Shown here in pieces: positions 9,431 through 18,568 of a stretch of 64,000 bases of DNA. The notes beneath the pieces are model-generated. The model ran no database searches. It was not told the origin of the DNA and saw nothing but the letters and a program-made list of their open reading frames with translations. This DNA is from CAYYMH01 sp964472785 (GTDB lineage: Bacteria > Zhuqueibacterota > Zhuqueibacteria > Thermofontimicrobiales > Thermofontimicrobiaceae), in the NCBI GenBank assembly GCA_964472785.1, contig CAYYMH010000003.1:78049-142048 (forward strand), written 5' to 3'. Numbering within the stretch: position 1 is the stretch's first letter; the number at the start of each line of letters is the position of its first letter. The translations under genes and the position numbers were made by a program.

Positions 9431-9683
9431 TGTTGTCTGCTCTTCTTAAATGTTACTCGTCGGCTCAATAGACGCACCAACGTTTCGAATGCGATTTTTA
9501 TATTGATTGCATTTGTTGCCGAAAATAATTTCAGTGCCTGTTTAGTCCACTTGATCGTGGTAGTCTTTAAACTAATGTGCTGGTACTGTTCTTTAAAAAC
9601 AATCGCATTTGGTTCTGTCGTTTCAGAGTGAACTCAGCGTGTACCGCTGCCGGAACCGGAGAATTTTTCAAAAAATATTTTAT

Positions 9684-9755
9684 GACAGAATAATTAAACG
9701 GCAGAATGATTGATTTTTAATGAGTTAATTATTCTACCGAAAAATCATTCTGCCA
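9684..9755. repeat. Interleaved GGCAGAATGATT-type inverted repeats
   Basis: Four related words occur in order: AGAATAATTAA, GGCAGAATGATT, TTAATTATTCT and AATCATTCTGCC. Words 1 and 3 are reverse complements, as are words 2 and 4, giving an A-B-A'-B' layout. It lies in the roughly 500-bp gap before the carboxylase operon, where I see no gene in 9431-9870. Confidence 0.65.
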
Positions 9756-9870
9756 ATGATCTTTAAACTGAGTTTTAAAAGCAAAATAAATTCAAATAAT
9801 TATTTCAAGGTAAGTTATGCCTACTAACAATATGATTGATGAATAATTTAGGAAATAAATAATTTTATAC

Positions 9871-9898
9871 TTGACAAAACAACATTTTTTTTTATACT
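9871..9898 (+). promoter_or_regulatory. Sigma-70-type promoter of the carboxylase genes
   Basis: TTGACA at 9871-9876, a 16-bp spacer and TATACT at 9893-9898, followed 30 bp later by ATG 9929. This is the best consensus match in the window. Confidence 0.6.
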
Positions 9899-9928
9899 AT
9901 AATCTATTACAAAAAACGGAAATTAACT

Positions 9929-11479
9929 ATGACAGTTGACCCAAAATTAAACAAATTATACACGCTGAGAAAACAGGCGCTGCTCGGCGGCGGAAAAGAA
10001 CGTATCGACACTCAACATAAAAAAGGTAAACTCACCGCCCGCGAGCGCATCGATTTATTGCTGGACGAGGGCAGCTTTGTGGAGCTGGATATGTTCGTTC
10101 GACATCGCTGCAAAGACTTTGGTTTGGATCGGGAAAGCTATCCGGGGGACGGTGTTGTTACCGGCTACGGCACTATTGATGGTCGAAAAATGTTTATTTT
10201 TAGTCAGGATTTTACAATTTTTGGTGGTTCGCTCTCCGAATCTTACGCGAAGAAAATCTGTAAAATCATGGACCTGGCATTAAAACTAGGCGCGCCAGTG
10301 ATTGGTATCAACGATTCCGGCGGTGCGCGAATTCAGGAAGGTGTCGATAGTCTGGGCGGCTATGCGGAAATTTTTCTCCGCAATACACTCTGTTCAGGGG
10401 TAATTCCACAAATAAGTATCGTTGCCGGGCCTTGCGCCGGTGGCGCTGTATATTCGCCAGCAATTACCGATTTTGTTTTTATGGTTAAAAATACAAGTTA
10501 CATGTTTGTGACCGGACCAAATGTGGTCAAAACCGTTACTCACGAGACGGTCAGCTTTGAAGATCTTGGTGGTGCCAATACGCATAGTTCAAAAAGCGGC
10601 GTTGCTCATTTCGCCTGCGACGATGAAATCAAAGCCTTTGATAACGTGCGTCAACTGCTCAGTTATGTTCCATTGAATAATATCGACGATCCACCATTTC
10701 TCGAAACCACCGATCCGATAGATCGGGCTGAAGAAGAGCTAAATTCACTGGTGCCGCATAATCCTAACAAACCCTATGACATGAAAGAAATTATCCGGAG
10801 GATAGTTGATGATGGAAATTTCTTTGAAATCCAATCGGGATGGGCGCAAAATATCGTTATCGGATTCGCCAGACTGGGCGGCTTTTCGGTTGGGATTGTT
10901 GCTAACCAGCCTGCAGTTCTGGCCGGTGTTCTCGATATCGACTCGTCGTGCAAAGCCGGCAGGTTTATCCGTTTCTGCGACTGTTTTAACATCCCGATTA
11001 TTACCTTTGTCGATGTTCCCGGATTTTTACCCGGTACCAGCCAGGAGTTCAGCGGTATTATCAAACATGGCGCAAAATTGCTTTACGCTTATTGTGAAGC
11101 CACAGTCCCCAAAATCACTGTCATTACCCGAAAAGCGTATGGTGGCGCTTACGATGTTATGAGCAGCAAACACATACGCGGCGACATTAATCTCGCCTGG
11201 CCCTCGGCAGAACTGGCAGTGATGGGTCCCAAAGGCGCGGTTGAGATCATTTTCAAAAAAGAAATTGCTACCGCTAAAGATCCGGAAAAGGCGCTCAATG
11301 AAAAGCTCGAATCGTTCATCAAAGAATTCGCCAATCCTTATAAAGCCGCCGAGCGTGGCTATCTCGATGATGTCATTGAACCTAAATTTACCCGGCCCAA
11401 CCTGATCCGATCTTTACAAATTCTTGAGACAAAAAGTGAAGCTAATCCGAGAAAGAAGCACGGAAATATCCCTTTATAA
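9929..11479 (+). CDS. pccB: Propionyl-CoA carboxylase, carboxyltransferase (beta) subunit
   Basis: 516-residue biotin-dependent carboxyltransferase that moves CO2 from carboxybiotin to propionyl-CoA to give methylmalonyl-CoA. The N-terminal half has GKLTARERIDLLLDEGSF, DFTIFGGSLSE, GINDSGGARIQEGVDSLGGY and GPCAGGAVYSPA. The C-terminal half has DVPGFLPG, KHGAKLLYAYCEATVPKIT, RKAYGGAYDVMSS and AVMGPKGAVEI. These match PccB and acyl-CoA carboxylase beta subunits of the propionyl type; methylcrotonyl-CoA carboxylase beta would look different at the N-terminus. A clear promoter precedes it. The biotin carboxylase follows after 47 bp and a separate biotin carrier further downstream, so all three parts of the enzyme are present. 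Confidence 0.94.
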   Translation: MTVDPKLNKLYTLRKQALLGGGKERIDTQHKKGKLTARERIDLLLDEGSFVELDMFVRHRCKDFGLDRESYPGDGVVTGYGTIDGRKMFIFSQDFTIFGGSLSESYAKKICKIMDLALKLGAPVIGINDSGGARIQEGVDSLGGYAEIFLRNTLCSGVIPQISIVAGPCAGGAVYSPAITDFVFMVKNTSYMFVTGPNVVKTVTHETVSFEDLGGANTHSSKSGVAHFACDDEIKAFDNVRQLLSYVPLNNIDDPPFLETTDPIDRAEEELNSLVPHNPNKPYDMKEIIRRIVDDGNFFEIQSGWAQNIVIGFARLGGFSVGIVANQPAVLAGVLDIDSSCKAGRFIRFCDCFNIPIITFVDVPGFLPGTSQEFSGIIKHGAKLLYAYCEATVPKITVITRKAYGGAYDVMSSKHIRGDINLAWPSAELAVMGPKGAVEIIFKKEIATAKDPEKALNEKLESFIKEFANPYKAAERGYLDDVIEPKFTRPNLIRSLQILETKSEANPRKKHGNIPL

Positions 11480-11526
11480 TTATAAAATTGCAGATCGTTG
11501 GATCAACTGAGGTCAGGATAATTGAT

Positions 11527-13023
11527 ATGTTCAAAAAAATATTAATCGCTAACCGTGGAGAAATTGCCGTCCGAGTCATGCGCGCTTGCAAGGAAATGGG
11601 CATTGCCACTGTTGCTATTTTTTCTGATATTGATCGCAGCGCGCAACACGTGAGCTATGCGGACGAAGCCTATCATATTGGCAAATCACCGGCTGGCGAA
11701 AGCTATCTGTCGATCAAAAAAATCATCGACGTTGCGCTCAAATCCCATGCCGATGCGGTTCACCCGGGTTATGGGTTTCTGGCAGAAAATCCGCGGTTTG
11801 CTGATGCAGTGGAAAAGCATGGTTTGAAATTCATCGGTCCTGACGTGGATACAATTCGATTGTTAGGGGATAAAATTACTGCCCGGGAACTGATGGAAAA
11901 AGCTGGCGTTCCGATAGTCCCCGGAATAAAAAAGCCGGTCAAAAACAGCGCCGATGCCCATAACGCGGCAATAAAAATTGGATATCCATTGCTGTTAAAA
12001 GCTGCTGCCGGTGGCGGAGGCAAAGGAATGCGAATCGTCAGTTCAAAAAAGGAGTTGGATGGATTATTTAAGATGGCTCAATCCGAGGCTCGCTCTGCTT
12101 TTGGCGATGACCGGATTTACATTGAAAAATATCTCCAGAATCCTCGGCATATCGAGATACAGATATTAGCCGATAAATACGGTAATATCATTCATCTTGG
12201 TGAACGTGAGTGCTCAATTCAGCGGCGCCATCAAAAAGTGATCGAAGAGTCTCCATCGCCGATCGTTGATCCCGGAATGCGGCAAGTGATGGGACAAACG
12301 GCGATTCAAGCGGCTAAAGCATCCAAATACATCAATGCCGGAACCGTAGAGTTTCTGGTTGATCAAGATAAACAGTTCTATTTTCTCGAGGTTAACACCC
12401 GGCTGCAGGTTGAACATCCGGTAACAGAAATGGTAACCGGCATCGATCTGGTACGGGAACAGTTGCTCATTGCCAGCGGAGAAAAACTCAGCTCTCAACA
12501 GAATCAAATTGAGGTGAATGGTAGCGCCATCGAATGTCGAATTTACGCCGAAGACCCCAACAATAATTTTCTTCCATCGAGCGGGCGAATTCAAAACTAC
12601 CGCGAGCCCGCCGGTCCCGGAATTCGTGTGGATTCCGGTTTTACTAAAGGCGATTCGATCTCTATTTACTACGACCCATTGATCGCCAAGCTTGTTGCCT
12701 GGGGGGAAATTAGGGAGCGAGCGATCCAACGGATGAAACGCGCGCTGGATGAATATGTTATCACCGGCATCAAAACCGTGATCCCGTTTCTTAAACTGGT
12801 GATGGATCATGCTGATTTTCAAGCCGGTTCAATTTCGACACATTTTATCGAAGAACAGATGAGCCAGTCGGTAACGCCAACTTCTGTCGCTGATGAAGAT
12901 TTGAAAGCAATGGCAATCTTGAGCTGTCTGATGAATTTTCAAAATAAAAACAAAACAAAAACGCTCCAAAAACGAATCGATAAGCAAAATTGGAAAACTG
13001 TTAACCGGCAGTTGAATTTGTGA
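11527..13023 (+). CDS. Acyl-CoA carboxylase, biotin carboxylase subunit
   Basis: ATP-grasp enzyme that carboxylates biotin with bicarbonate and ATP. Chosen start ATG 11527 gives MFKKILIANRGEIAVRVMR, the standard N-terminus, with AGGA 8 bases upstream; the frame itself reaches back to TTG 11488. Motifs are HPGYGFLAENP near residue 79, the glycine-rich ATP loop AAAGGGGKGMR near residue 160, GERECSIQRRHQKVIEE near residue 227, and EVNTRLQVEHPVTE near residue 289. At 498 residues it carries no carrier domain, so it relies on the separate biotin carrier encoded at 13383. It lies 47 bp after pccB and is probably co-transcribed. Biotin carboxylase of acetyl-CoA carboxylase is the alternative, but the neighbour argues for propionyl-CoA carboxylase. 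Confidence 0.94.
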   Translation: MFKKILIANRGEIAVRVMRACKEMGIATVAIFSDIDRSAQHVSYADEAYHIGKSPAGESYLSIKKIIDVALKSHADAVHPGYGFLAENPRFADAVEKHGLKFIGPDVDTIRLLGDKITARELMEKAGVPIVPGIKKPVKNSADAHNAAIKIGYPLLLKAAAGGGGKGMRIVSSKKELDGLFKMAQSEARSAFGDDRIYIEKYLQNPRHIEIQILADKYGNIIHLGERECSIQRRHQKVIEESPSPIVDPGMRQVMGQTAIQAAKASKYINAGTVEFLVDQDKQFYFLEVNTRLQVEHPVTEMVTGIDLVREQLLIASGEKLSSQQNQIEVNGSAIECRIYAEDPNNNFLPSSGRIQNYREPAGPGIRVDSGFTKGDSISIYYDPLIAKLVAWGEIRERAIQRMKRALDEYVITGIKTVIPFLKLVMDHADFQAGSISTHFIEEQMSQSVTPTSVADEDLKAMAILSCLMNFQNKNKTKTLQKRIDKQNWKTVNRQLNL

Positions 13024-13146
13024 CAGATTAATAAGAATCAGTTATTATTGCAGACTTATATTCAAGCGCAGAGAAAAGCGATCACCGAAAAAGCGAGAAG
13101 AACTCAGAGAAAAGATGAAAGAGGCTTTACCCTGAATTATTCATAC

Positions 13147-13295
13147 GCCACAAAATCTCGAAGACACAAAGGCACACAACGTAATGAAAATATAAAGTTT
13201 GGAAGGCAAAGGAGATTAATCGACTCAGAATATTTTTTATGAATGCTGCTTTCACAACTTTGTGATTCTTCGTGACTTGGTGCCTTGGTGGCAAG
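13147..13295. repeat. Inverted pair of GACAC/CTTGGTG-word repeats
   Basis: Left arm 13147-13180 begins GCCACAAAATCTCGAAGACA. Right arm 13259-13295 includes TTCTTCGTGACTTGGTGCCT and ends TGGTGGCAAG. The arms are imperfect reverse complements about 80 bp apart. They lie in the 359-bp space between the biotin carboxylase and carrier genes, which also has GCAGAGAA-like words near 13065-13110 and no credible gene. Confidence 0.7.
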
Positions 13296-13382
13296 ATTTA
13301 TGAATTAAACAGGTTACACAATTTGCGTCTTGTTGAGAAAATAAATCATCATGGTGGCGCAGAGAAGGAAGAGGGGTTGAAT

Positions 13383-13892
13383 ATGAAATATCTTTCGACA
13401 ATCGGCGACAACGAATACGAGATCATTTTAACACAAACCGAAGATGGTCATTTTACCGCTGAATTGAACGATGAAATCCTACCGCTGCAAACTCTGAAAA
13501 CCGATGGTCAACACACGCTAACAGCACTTATCGGCAACAGACCTTATGAACTGGAAATCCAAAAAAATCAAACTGATTATCTGATCCACTATCATGGCAG
13601 CGATTTCAAAATAAGAGTCGAGGACGAGCGATTGCTGCTGTTAAAAAAGCATACGCAACTGGTTTCGCCCGGCGAACAATTCAAAGAAATCAATGCTCCG
13701 ATGCCAGGATTAGTCGTCTCGATCGATGTGTCGGTGGGACAAAAAATCAAAACCGGCGAGGGATTACTGGTATTTGAGGCGATGAAAATGGAGAATGAAA
13801 TCAGAGCACCTTTTGATGGTAAAGTGAAGGAGATATTTGTTTCCGAAAAAGCGCCCGTCGAAAAGGGACAAAAATTGATATTGTTAGAGTAA
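13383..13892 (+). CDS. Biotin carboxyl carrier protein of the acyl-CoA carboxylase
   Basis: 169-residue biotinyl protein that shuttles carboxybiotin between the biotin carboxylase and the carboxyltransferase. The C-terminal domain has INAPMPGLVVSIDV, then the biotinylation motif EAMKMENE with Lys135 as acceptor, then the APFDGKVKEI and VEKGQKLILLE segments. The N-terminal 85 residues form a small beta-rich linker that may bind the partner subunits. ATG 13383 is chosen because a purine-rich RBS (GGAAGAGGGG) lies just upstream; the frame extends back to 13272 only through repeat DNA. The 359-bp gap from the biotin carboxylase gene is unusual for an obligate partner and is filled by repeats. Confidence 0.92.
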   Translation: MKYLSTIGDNEYEIILTQTEDGHFTAELNDEILPLQTLKTDGQHTLTALIGNRPYELEIQKNQTDYLIHYHGSDFKIRVEDERLLLLKKHTQLVSPGEQFKEINAPMPGLVVSIDVSVGQKIKTGEGLLVFEAMKMENEIRAPFDGKVKEIFVSEKAPVEKGQKLILLE

Positions 13893-13959
13893 TCCTACTT
13901 TTGTCAACGCATGTTATCCATTTTTTGCTACCGGACTTTTAAACAATTAATTTTACTGC

Positions 13960-14060
13960 CAACGATGTGTACAGATCAATTCTGATTTTAAAGAATTTGC
14001 AATACATATTCTTCAAATTGTAGAACATATCTGTAAAAATCTGTGTTAAACCGTGGCAAG
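13960..14060. repeat. Degenerate inverted repeat pair before the beta-glucosidase gene
   Basis: Right arm 14029-14060 (ATCTGTAAAAATCTGTGTTA, then CCGTGGCAAG) is clear. The left arm at about 13960-13990 (GTACAGATCAATTCTGATTT) is weaker. The rest of 13893-14097 shows no gene. Confidence 0.5.
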
Positions 14061-14097
14061 AAGAAAATGTTTTTTTAAAAATAGCTGAAAGGATGTT

Positions 14098-15489
14098 ATG
14101 AAAAATTTTCCGAAGGATTTTGTATGGGGCTGCGCCACCTCTGCTTACCAAATTGAAGGTGCCTGGAACGAGGACGGAAAAGGACCGTCGATCTGGGACG
14201 CGTTTTCAATGATTCCGGGTAAAATAGATAATAACGATACAGGCCAGATTGCAAGTGACCACTATCATTATTGGAATGAAGATGTCGAATTGATGGCAAC
14301 GCTGGGATTAAAAGCATATCGTTTTTCCTTTGCCTGGTCACGTATCCTGCCTCATGGACGCGGAAAAGTCAATCCAAAGGGCATTGATTTCTATTCAAAG
14401 CTTATCGATTCGCTACTTGAAAAGGGAATCCAACCCTGGGGCACATTGTTTCACTGGGACCTGCCGCTGTCAATTCAGCTTGAGAAAGACGGATTGCTTA
14501 ATCCTGAAATAATGAATGCTTTTACAGAATATGCGGATGTGTGTTTTCATCATTTCGGAGATCGGATAAAGAACTGGTTGACACTGAACGAACCGTACGT
14601 TTATTCCCTTCTTGGACATGGACTTGGAGTGATGGCGCCAGGGCGGAAATCCAGAATTGAACCTTATCTTGTGGGGCATCATTCTTTGTTGTCTCATGCC
14701 AACATGGTGGCACGCTACCGTGAGAAATACCAGCACAAACAAAACGGCAAAATCGGTTTGGCGCTGAACTGTGATTGGCGTGAACCACTCACCGATAAAC
14801 CTGAAGATGTGGCGGCTGCTCAGCGGGCATTGGAATTTTACTTGGGTTGGTTTGCTGACCCGATATTTTTGGGCGATTATCCCGAATCAATGAAACAAAG
14901 ACTTGGTGAGCGACTTCCTGCCTTTAGTGAAGCTGAGATAGAATTAGTGCAAGGCTCGGCAGATTTTTTTGGACTGAATCATTACACGACTCACTATGCA
15001 GAGGCGTCCGGGGATAAGAATATAGGTACCAGACCTGAGCAAAATGCAGGGTTTGCAGAAGATCAACAAGTTAAATTGAACTCTGATCCAAAGTGGGAGA
15101 GAACCAAAATGGGCTGGAATGTGGTTCCGTCCGGCATCAGAAAATTACTGCACTGGATCGACAAGCGGTGTCATCAACCCGATATTTTTATTACGGAAAA
15201 TGGCTGTGCTTTTGATGACAAAGTTGAAAACGGGAAGGTCAATGATCCGCTCAGAATTGCTTATCTCCAGTCCTATATCTCAGAATGCCACAGAGCAATC
15301 ACCGAAGGTGTGAAATTGAAATCATATTTCCTCTGGTCGTTGCTGGATAACTTTGAATGGATGTACGGCTTCTCAAAACGGTTTGGTATCCATTACGTGG
15401 ATTACGAAACAGGAAAAAGGATACCAAAACAATCAGCTTTCTGGTACAGGGATGTTATTAGATCAAACGGAATTGCATCGAGTGATTAA
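14098..15489 (+). CDS. GH1 family beta-glucosidase
   Basis: 463-residue glycoside hydrolase family 1 enzyme that releases terminal beta-D-glucosyl (or galactosyl/fucosyl) units. It starts FPKDFVWGCATSAYQIEGAW, the family hallmark, after an AAAGG RBS. The acid/base Glu165 is in TLNEPYV and the nucleophile Glu367 is in FITENGC; NFEWMYGFSKRFGIHYVDYE near the end is the aglycone-site segment. No signal peptide is seen, so it acts in the cytoplasm. It opens the sugar island: rhamnulokinase and rhamnose isomerase follow, which fits use of gluco-rhamnosides. Length and motifs are intact. Confidence 0.95.
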   Translation: MKNFPKDFVWGCATSAYQIEGAWNEDGKGPSIWDAFSMIPGKIDNNDTGQIASDHYHYWNEDVELMATLGLKAYRFSFAWSRILPHGRGKVNPKGIDFYSKLIDSLLEKGIQPWGTLFHWDLPLSIQLEKDGLLNPEIMNAFTEYADVCFHHFGDRIKNWLTLNEPYVYSLLGHGLGVMAPGRKSRIEPYLVGHHSLLSHANMVARYREKYQHKQNGKIGLALNCDWREPLTDKPEDVAAAQRALEFYLGWFADPIFLGDYPESMKQRLGERLPAFSEAEIELVQGSADFFGLNHYTTHYAEASGDKNIGTRPEQNAGFAEDQQVKLNSDPKWERTKMGWNVVPSGIRKLLHWIDKRCHQPDIFITENGCAFDDKVENGKVNDPLRIAYLQSYISECHRAITEGVKLKSYFLWSLLDNFEWMYGFSKRFGIHYVDYETGKRIPKQSAFWYRDVIRSNGIASSD

Positions 15490-15682
15490 TTTATTTTTTC
15501 TCTAACTGGCTTTTTCCACATTACTGAAAGGAATTATGTGAGCCTGCACTTTATTGATCTGACAATTGTTTTAAAGAAAACCTGTTATGATAAACTGGAT
15601 TAGCAAATGTAATTTTTTTGATCTTGAATAATTTTAAAGATGTTCTTTGTCTCATAAAAATTTATAGAAATTAAGGATGAAA

Positions 15683-17164
15683 ATGAGTGCTTACGTCGCC
15701 ATAGATTTAGGCGCTGAAAGCGGAAGAATTATCCTGGGGAGATTGGAAAATAATCAGTTGCATTTGGAAGAAATTCACCGTTTTCCCAATGGTCCGATTG
15801 AACATCAAAACAGTCTCAGGTGGAACACCAATCGAATCTGGAAAGAGATTTTACATGGTCTTTCGCAGGCATATTCCCGTTGTTCGTCGATCGAAAGTAT
15901 GGGTGTCAATACCTGGGGTGTGGACTTTGTGCTTTTGGACAAGCAGGGAAACATGTTGGGTTCGCCATATCATTACCGTGATTCGCGCACGGATAGTATT
16001 ATGGAAGAAGTGTTTCGCATTATCCCCAAAAAAGAATTGTATCAATTGACCGGCATTCAGACATTGCAATTTAACTCATTGTTTCAGTTAATGGCGTTTC
16101 GCAAGCAGCACCCGGAATTGTTCAATCAAATCCACCGGTTCTTGTTTATGCCGGATTGGATTAATTATCAATTGACCGGCAAATTGTACAATGAATACAC
16201 CATTGCCAGCACCTCACAGATGATGGACATGCGCAGTGGAAAATATTCAGAACGAATACTAAAAAAACTGGAGATTCCAGGTCACATTTTTCCACCGATC
16301 ATTCAGCCCGGCACATTCATTGGCAATCTGCGTCCGAAAATTGCGTCTCGCTGCGGTTGTGCAACATTCCCGGTAATTGCCGTTGCCGCACATGATACCG
16401 CTTCAGCAGTTGCCGGAACACCGGGAGCAAGTGACAGCAATTGGGCGTATCTTTCCAGCGGCACCTGGAGTTTGATGGGGATTGAAACGAGTGATGTTGT
16501 GATTAATGAGCAGACGAATTCACTTCAACTGACCAACGAAGGTGGTGTTGAGGGCACAATCCGATTGCTGAAGAATATCATGGGATTGTGGCTGGTGCAG
16601 GAGTGCAGGCGAGACTGGGAAAAACAGGGAAATGCTTACAGCTACAGCGAGCTGACAGAGCTGGCAGAGCTGGCAGAAAAAACTCAACCATTTGCCGCTT
16701 TCATCAATGTCGAGGATCAGGCATTTTTCAGTCCCGGAAATATGGATGATCGGCTTCGGGATTATCTCTTTAAAACAGGTCAGCAAAATGATTTCAATCA
16801 CGGACAGATGATTCGAATTATTTTGGAAGGAATGGCGTATCGCTACAGCGAGATACTCCACCAAATTGAAAAAGTTGCCGGGAATGAGATTGAAGTGTTG
16901 CATGTCGTTGGTGGCGGTTCTCAAAACCAACTGCTGAATCAGTTGACTGCAGATGCCACGGGCAAAAAAGTGATCAGCGGACCCATTGAGGCGACCATCT
17001 GTGGAAACGTTTTGATGCAGGCATTGGCACAACACAAGATTGATTCGCTTAATCAGATCAGATCCATTATCCGGAAATCGTTTGATTTTACCATGTATTT
17101 TCCGTGTGAACATGAGGTTTGGCAAGAGATGCGTCAAAACTATCATAAAATTTACAGTCATTGA
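15683..17164 (+). CDS. rhaB: Rhamnulokinase
   Basis: FGGY-family kinase, 493 residues, phosphorylating L-rhamnulose to L-rhamnulose 1-phosphate. The N-terminal phosphate loop is AIDLGAESGRIILG, and the rhamnulokinase-specific start continues with HRFPNGP and LRWNTNRIW. Other visible segments are GVNTWGVDFVLLD, YHYRDSRTD, AAHDTASAVAGTP, LSSGTWSLMG and VVGGGSQNQLLNQLTA. I prefer ATG 15683 because AAGGA lies 5 bases upstream; the ATG at 15677 overlaps that RBS. The next gene, rhaA, starts 48 bp downstream, and a short stem (TTGATAA/TTATCAA) overlaps the stop region. The assignment is firm because rhaA is adjacent. Confidence 0.94.
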   Translation: MSAYVAIDLGAESGRIILGRLENNQLHLEEIHRFPNGPIEHQNSLRWNTNRIWKEILHGLSQAYSRCSSIESMGVNTWGVDFVLLDKQGNMLGSPYHYRDSRTDSIMEEVFRIIPKKELYQLTGIQTLQFNSLFQLMAFRKQHPELFNQIHRFLFMPDWINYQLTGKLYNEYTIASTSQMMDMRSGKYSERILKKLEIPGHIFPPIIQPGTFIGNLRPKIASRCGCATFPVIAVAAHDTASAVAGTPGASDSNWAYLSSGTWSLMGIETSDVVINEQTNSLQLTNEGGVEGTIRLLKNIMGLWLVQECRRDWEKQGNAYSYSELTELAELAEKTQPFAAFINVEDQAFFSPGNMDDRLRDYLFKTGQQNDFNHGQMIRIILEGMAYRYSEILHQIEKVAGNEIEVLHVVGGGSQNQLLNQLTADATGKKVISGPIEATICGNVLMQALAQHKIDSLNQIRSIIRKSFDFTMYFPCEHEVWQEMRQNYHKIYSH

Positions 17165-17212
17165 TAATTTTTTATCAAACATTAATTTACAAAGGGAAAA
17201 CAGGAAGAAGCA

Positions 17213-18481
17213 ATGATTAATGAAAATAAAATAACTCAATTGTATGAACGCGCCAAAGACAGCTATGCGGAGATTGGAGTAGATACGGAACTGGCGTTGG
17301 AAAAACTGGAACGAACGCCGGTCTCACTTCATTGCTGGCAGGCGGATGACGTGTCCGGCTTTGAGCACCCGGATGCATCGCTCAGCGGCGTTGGGATTCA
17401 AGTGACAGGAAATTATCCCGGCAAGGCTCGAAATATTGATGAAATGAGGCAGGATATGGAAAAGGTCTTCTCATTAATTCCCGGGAATCACAGGTTGAAT
17501 CTCCACGCGAGTTACGGCGATTTCGGAGGCAAATTTGTAGAGCGGGACGCCATTGATCCTGCTCATTTTCAGAGCTGGGTTGACTGGGCAAAACAGATGA
17601 AAATCGGTCTTGATTTCAATTCGACCTGTTTTTCTCATCCCAAGGCTGACACCGGTTTTACGTTGTCCAGTATGGATGATGCGATCAGAAAATTCTGGAT
17701 AAATCATGTAAAACAATGCCGCATGATCAGCAATTTCATTGGTGAAGCGCTCAGAGATGCCTGCATTCATAACATCTGGATTCCGGATGGGTCAAAAGAT
17801 ATTACTGTCAACCGTTTTCAATATCGGACAGTTTTGCAACAATCACTGGATGAATTATTGAGAGAAAAATATCCGGCAACGAACATGATTGATTCATTAG
17901 AAAGTAAGTTGTTCGGTATCGGCAGCGAATCGTTCGTGGTGGGATCTCATGAGTTTTATCTTGGCTATGCTTTGAAAAATCACAAAATGCTCTGTGTTGA
18001 CATCGGACATTTTCACCCCACTGAATCCTGCGCAGATAAAGTGTCAGCGCTTTTTCAATATTTTGATCAATTATTATTTCACGTCACACGAGGTGTGCGC
18101 TGGGACAGTGATCATATCGTTATCTTGGATGATGCGGTGCGTTTGTTGATGCAGGAGATTGTTTGGGCAGACAAGCTGGATAATGCAAAACTGGCGCTGG
18201 ATTTTTTTGATGCGAGCGTCAACCGGATCGGAGCCTATGTTATCGGGACTCGTGCGACACAGAAAGCGCTGCTGTTGGCGCTGCTTGATCCCATCGAAAA
18301 ATTGAGAAATTATGAAAATAATGGACAATATTTCGAGCGGTTGGCACTGCTCGAAGAAGCGAAATCCATGCCGTTTGGTGCTGTATGGGATTATTATTGT
18401 TTCAAAAAAGGCGTACCGCCCGGAACGGAATGGATAAAACAAGTTGAACGGTATGAGAATGATGTGCTTTCAAAACGTTAA
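17213..18481 (+). CDS. rhaA: L-rhamnose isomerase
   Basis: 422-residue metal-dependent isomerase converting L-rhamnose to L-rhamnulose; E. coli RhaA is of similar length. Family segments are VSLHCWQADDVSGFE near residue 37, GNYPGKARN, NLHASYGDFGG, LDFNSTCFSHPKA and NIWIPDGSKD, then SHEFYLGYAL and CVDIGHFHPTE, followed by VRWDSDHIV. The conserved His, Glu and Asp metal ligands in these segments appear intact. AGGAAG precedes ATG 17213. It follows rhaB within 48 bp in the same direction, so the two are probably one transcription unit. Confidence 0.96.
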   Translation: MINENKITQLYERAKDSYAEIGVDTELALEKLERTPVSLHCWQADDVSGFEHPDASLSGVGIQVTGNYPGKARNIDEMRQDMEKVFSLIPGNHRLNLHASYGDFGGKFVERDAIDPAHFQSWVDWAKQMKIGLDFNSTCFSHPKADTGFTLSSMDDAIRKFWINHVKQCRMISNFIGEALRDACIHNIWIPDGSKDITVNRFQYRTVLQQSLDELLREKYPATNMIDSLESKLFGIGSESFVVGSHEFYLGYALKNHKMLCVDIGHFHPTESCADKVSALFQYFDQLLFHVTRGVRWDSDHIVILDDAVRLLMQEIVWADKLDNAKLALDFFDASVNRIGAYVIGTRATQKALLLALLDPIEKLRNYENNGQYFERLALLEEAKSMPFGAVWDYYCFKKGVPPGTEWIKQVERYENDVLSKR

Positions 18482-18568
18482 TAGAATTTCTGAGTAGTCA
18501 CTTTTCTTGAATCAAAAATAGCAGAGAAAAGTTAAAGTATTGTCTGTTGATAAAATTAAGGATACTTT

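Noticed and set aside
13048..13242. 64-residue gene between the carboxylase subunits
   Set aside because: It is made largely of degenerate repeat words (GACACAAAGG, GCAGAGAA) and has no RBS.
9929..13892. Methylcrotonyl-CoA carboxylase
   Set aside because: The leucine-like neighbours suggested it, but the carboxyltransferase N-terminus and the GPNVVKTVTHE segment are of the propionyl-CoA type.
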